Below, piece by piece: positions 7,758 to 9,348 of a DNA stretch of 9,348 bases. The stretch lies in contig JAZSQZ010000045.1 in assembly GCA_045538175.1 (NCBI GenBank), positions 1-9,348 of the forward strand, in the 5' to 3' direction. The notes under the pieces are model-generated. The model was given only the letters and a program-made list of their open reading frames with translations. It made no database searches and was not told the origin of the DNA. The position numbers and the translations under genes are program-made. Numbering within the stretch: position 1 is the stretch's first letter; the number at the start of each line of letters is the position of its first letter. This stretch comes from JAZSQZ01 sp045538175 (lineage in GTDB: Bacteria > Bacillota > Clostridia > Christensenellales > UBA1242).

Positions 7758-8294
7758 ATGGAAAACTTAATTACAATTAGAAAAGCAACCGTTGATGACG
7801 CAGAAACAGTTGCAAAAATTAGATACGAAACCTGGCAGGTAGCATACAAAGATTTGCTACCTGAAAGTGTTTTAAAAGACTTTGACCTAAAAAAAGAGAC
7901 CGAAAAAAGAGTTAATTATGTAAATAATAACCAAGGTCCTTTAGGTCTATATGTTGCAGAATATGACGGCAAAATTGTAGGTTTTAGCATTATAAACACG
8001 CCAGAAGAGACCAAAACCACAAGGGAATATATAAAAGATTGTGGCGAAGTTTATGCTATATATGTTTTGCCTAAGTATCATAGCATTGGTGCAGGTTATG
8101 CACTTATGAATAATAACAAGAAAATCTTTTTAGAAAACGGATTTAACAAATTTGTTTTATGGTGCTTAAAGGGTAACGAAAAAGCAAAAAAGTTTTATGA
8201 AAGGCAGGGTGGTGTGCCAATAGGTGAAGAAGAAAAAGTACTTCGTGGTACAATGCAAACTGAAACTTGTTATTTATTTAATTTAAAAGACTAA
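7758..8294 (+). CDS. GNAT-family N-acetyltransferase, substrate unknown
   Basis: This protein of 178 residues has the GNAT fold. The N-terminal part ITIRKATVDDAETVAKI and TWQVAYKDLLPESVL (25-39) resembles the family strand 1 and helices 1-2. Motif A, the acetyl-CoA pyrophosphate loop, is GEVYAIYVLPKYHSIGAGYALM (96-117). Its loop HSIGAG departs from the usual Q/R-x-x-G-x-G/A at the first position. Motif B is LWCLKGNEKAKKFYERQGG (134-152). Such enzymes acetylate small molecules, peptides or proteins, and the substrate cannot be told from sequence. The ATG lies five bases after the smc stop, and the bases before it (AAATAATAATT) contain no Shine-Dalgarno sequence. Initiation may therefore depend on ribosomes finishing smc. 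It separates smc from ftsY, which are commonly adjacent in Firmicutes. No signal peptide or membrane segment is seen. Confidence 0.88.
   Translation: MENLITIRKATVDDAETVAKIRYETWQVAYKDLLPESVLKDFDLKKETEKRVNYVNNNQGPLGLYVAEYDGKIVGFSIINTPEETKTTREYIKDCGEVYAIYVLPKYHSIGAGYALMNNNKKIFLENGFNKFVLWCLKGNEKAKKFYERQGGVPIGEEEKVLRGTMQTETCYLFNLKD
7836..7863. repeat. Perfect 9-bp inverted repeat (possible RNA hairpin) inside the acetyltransferase gene
   Basis: CAGGTAGCA (7836-7844) is exactly complementary to TGCTACCTG (7855-7863), with a ten-base loop between them. It lies about 80 bases into the acetyltransferase coding region, where it encodes part of the conserved WQVAYKDLLPE segment. No T-run follows directly, so it is not a standard terminator. 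The stem is richer in G and C than the surrounding sequence and should fold in RNA. Any function is unknown, and it may simply be chance within a coding sequence. Confidence 0.5.
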
Positions 8295-8306
8295 TTTGGA
8301 GATTTT

Positions 8307-9263
8307 ATGGGATTTTTTAGCAAAATTGCAAACGGACTTAAAAAGACAAAGGAAGCATTTGTAAACAAACTTACTTCACTTTTTAAAGGTGGAGATATTG
8401 ATGCTGACTTTTATGAAGAGTTAGAGTTTATCTTAATAAGTTCTGATATGGGTACTGAAACCGTTGAAGAAATTATTTCAAACTTAAAAGAAAAAGTTCG
8501 TTCACAAAATATCATTAAAGCAGAAGATGCAAAGCAAGCACTTAAAGATGTTTTGGTTGAAATTTTAGAGTCTGCACCTAAAATGGAGTTTGAGTATCCA
8601 CAAGTAATTACAATTGTAGGTGTAAATGGTGTAGGTAAAACAACAACTATCGGCAAACTTGCAAATTACTTTAAAAAAGATGGCAAAATTGTAACTTTAG
8701 TTGCAGGGGACACTTTCCGTGCAGCAGCAAGTGAACAACTAAACGAATGGGCAAATAGGGTAGATGTAAAGATTGTAAAACATCAAGAAGGCGCTGACGC
8801 ATCAGCTGTTGTATATGACGGAATTGCAAGCGCAAAAGCTAAAAAGAACGATGTTTTAATCATTGATACAGCCGGAAGACTTCATACAAAAGTAAACCTT
8901 ATGGAAGAGTTGAAGAAAATTTCTCGTGTAACAAAAAGAGAGTGGCCAGAAGCAAATATTAAGAATTTTATAATCTTAGATGCAACTATCGGTCAAAACT
9001 CAATTGTTCAAGTAAATGCTTTTAAAGACGCCATAGGGATTGACGGAATTGTCCTTACAAAGTTAGACGGAACAAGTAAAGGTGGAGTTGTTTTTTCAAT
9101 TGTAAAAGAACTTAATATGGACGTTATAGCAGAAGGTGTTGAAAATGAAGAACAGGCTAAGTTTTTACTTGGTATAGGATGTAAAAAAGCACAGGGCTTT
9201 TTCTATTCAAGACCAGTTGATAGCGAAGAATTTGAAAGAAAAATATTTTTAAATGGTAGGTAA
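8307..9263 (+). CDS. ftsY: SRP receptor GTPase FtsY with its C-terminus replaced by an EAL-domain tail (chimeric)
   Basis: FtsY docks signal-recognition-particle ribosome complexes at the membrane. The start (ATG 8307, GGAG at 8298-8301) gives the amphipathic N-terminus MGFFSKIANGLKKTKEAF, then the N domain, without the acidic A domain of E. coli FtsY. The G domain shows G1 GVNGVGKTTT (105-114), G2 DTFRAAA (135-141), G3 DTAGR (187-191), LDATIGQN (224-231), G4 TKLD (251-254) and KGG (258-260). After SIVKELNM (264-271), FtsY should continue with the PVKFIGxGE-like G5 motif and a final helix. Instead the frame reads as the end of an EAL domain: AEGVE (275-279), GCKKAQGFFYSRP (291-303) and SEEFE (306-310). 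The missing G5 region makes this copy doubtful as a working receptor. The cause is either recombination or an assembly error. The total of 318 residues looks normal, so an automatic length check would miss this. Confidence 0.9.
   Translation: MGFFSKIANGLKKTKEAFVNKLTSLFKGGDIDADFYEELEFILISSDMGTETVEEIISNLKEKVRSQNIIKAEDAKQALKDVLVEILESAPKMEFEYPQVITIVGVNGVGKTTTIGKLANYFKKDGKIVTLVAGDTFRAAASEQLNEWANRVDVKIVKHQEGADASAVVYDGIASAKAKKNDVLIIDTAGRLHTKVNLMEELKKISRVTKREWPEANIKNFIILDATIGQNSIVQVNAFKDAIGIDGIVLTKLDGTSKGGVVFSIVKELNMDVIAEGVENEEQAKFLLGIGCKKAQGFFYSRPVDSEEFERKIFLNGR
9120..9263 (+). pseudogene. C-terminal fragment of an EAL (c-di-GMP phosphodiesterase) domain fused in frame to ftsY
   Basis: These 47 codons plus the stop form the final part of the 8307-9263 reading frame. 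They match the last strands and helix of the EAL fold. DVIAEGVENEEQ (272-283) is the strand with the conserved AEGVE glutamate, and GCKKAQGFFYSRPVDSEEF (291-309) holds the conserved QG and the closing fs-R-P segment. The catalytic ExLxR and DDFG motifs and the rest of the barrel are absent here, so the fragment cannot be a phosphodiesterase by itself. In a real EAL protein this stretch would sit at or near the C-terminus, which fits the TAA soon after. It is best read as the 3' end of another gene joined to ftsY. Confidence 0.85.
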
Positions 9264-9268
9264 TAAAA

Positions 9269-9348
9269 ATGGCAGAAGAAAGACAATGTAGTAATACATC
9301 ATGTACAGCAGAAAGCTGCGCAGGATGTGCAAACAGTAGAGAATCATT
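9269..9348 (+). CDS. Start of a Cys-rich protein, possibly an Mrp/NBP35-type Fe-S carrier ATPase (3' truncated by window)
   Basis: An ATG five bases after the chimeric ftsY stop opens a frame of 26 codons that runs off the window: MAEERQCSNTSC followed by TAESCAGCANSRES. Cysteines fall at 7, 12, 17 and 20. A short N-terminal Cys cluster ahead of an S-R dipeptide resembles the leader of many clostridial Mrp/NBP35 P-loop ATPases, which carry Fe-S clusters. The P-loop itself would lie beyond the window, so this identity is only a suggestion. A weak Shine-Dalgarno-like TAGG is at 9257-9260. An alternative is any small Cys-rich metal-binding protein. If the ftsY junction is an assembly error, this gene belongs with the EAL locus rather than with ftsY. 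Confidence 0.45.
   Translation, partial: MAEERQCSNTSCTAESCAGCANSRES

Noticed and set aside
1..9348. A novel defence, mobile or biosynthetic system
   Set aside because: All genes but the acetyltransferase and the truncated last frame belong to known housekeeping families. There is no integrase, repeat array or uncharacterised gene cluster. The only real anomaly is the ftsY/EAL junction.

Overview
The window is AT-rich DNA carrying eight co-directional plus-strand genes and the first codons of a ninth. They are packed with gaps of 5 to 25 bases, apart from one 123-base intergenic region. Strong AGGAG-type ribosome binding sites, a plsX-rnc-smc-ftsY cluster, a short FtsY without an acidic N-terminal domain, and a dapA-dapB-aspartate kinase cluster all point to a low-GC Firmicute, probably an uncultured clostridial lineage. 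All eight visible stop codons are TAA. I saw no rRNA, tRNA, CRISPR array, transposase or phage gene. No gene-free stretch exceeds 300 bases.

Region 1 (1-2405) is a lysine/diaminopimelate operon: the 3' end of dapA, complete dapB, and a monofunctional aspartate kinase with two ACT domains. It ends in an intrinsic terminator whose stem begins at the kinase stop codon. Together these genes supply the committing step of aspartate-family synthesis and the two steps that make tetrahydrodipicolinate, the precursor of lysine and peptidoglycan diaminopimelate.

Region 2 (2445-9263) begins with a plausible sigma-A-type promoter and runs plsX (phospholipid synthesis), rnc (RNase III), smc (chromosome condensation), a GNAT acetyltransferase, then ftsY (SRP receptor). 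The usual fabD-fabG-acpP block between plsX and rnc is absent, and plsX and rnc overlap by one base. The acetyltransferase sits between smc and ftsY and has no visible Shine-Dalgarno sequence.

The one striking anomaly is at the 3' end. The ftsY frame is normal through G1-G4 and the KGG that follows. At about residue 271 it changes into the C-terminal end of an EAL (cyclic-di-GMP phosphodiesterase) domain, with AEGVE and QG motifs, and the FtsY G5 region and last helix are missing. The switch falls in a short segment, KELNM, that suits both families. This is either a genuine recombination event or an assembly chimera. The start of a Cys-rich protein, possibly Mrp/NBP35-like, follows it. Otherwise the window is conserved housekeeping DNA, and I do not see a new multi-gene system.
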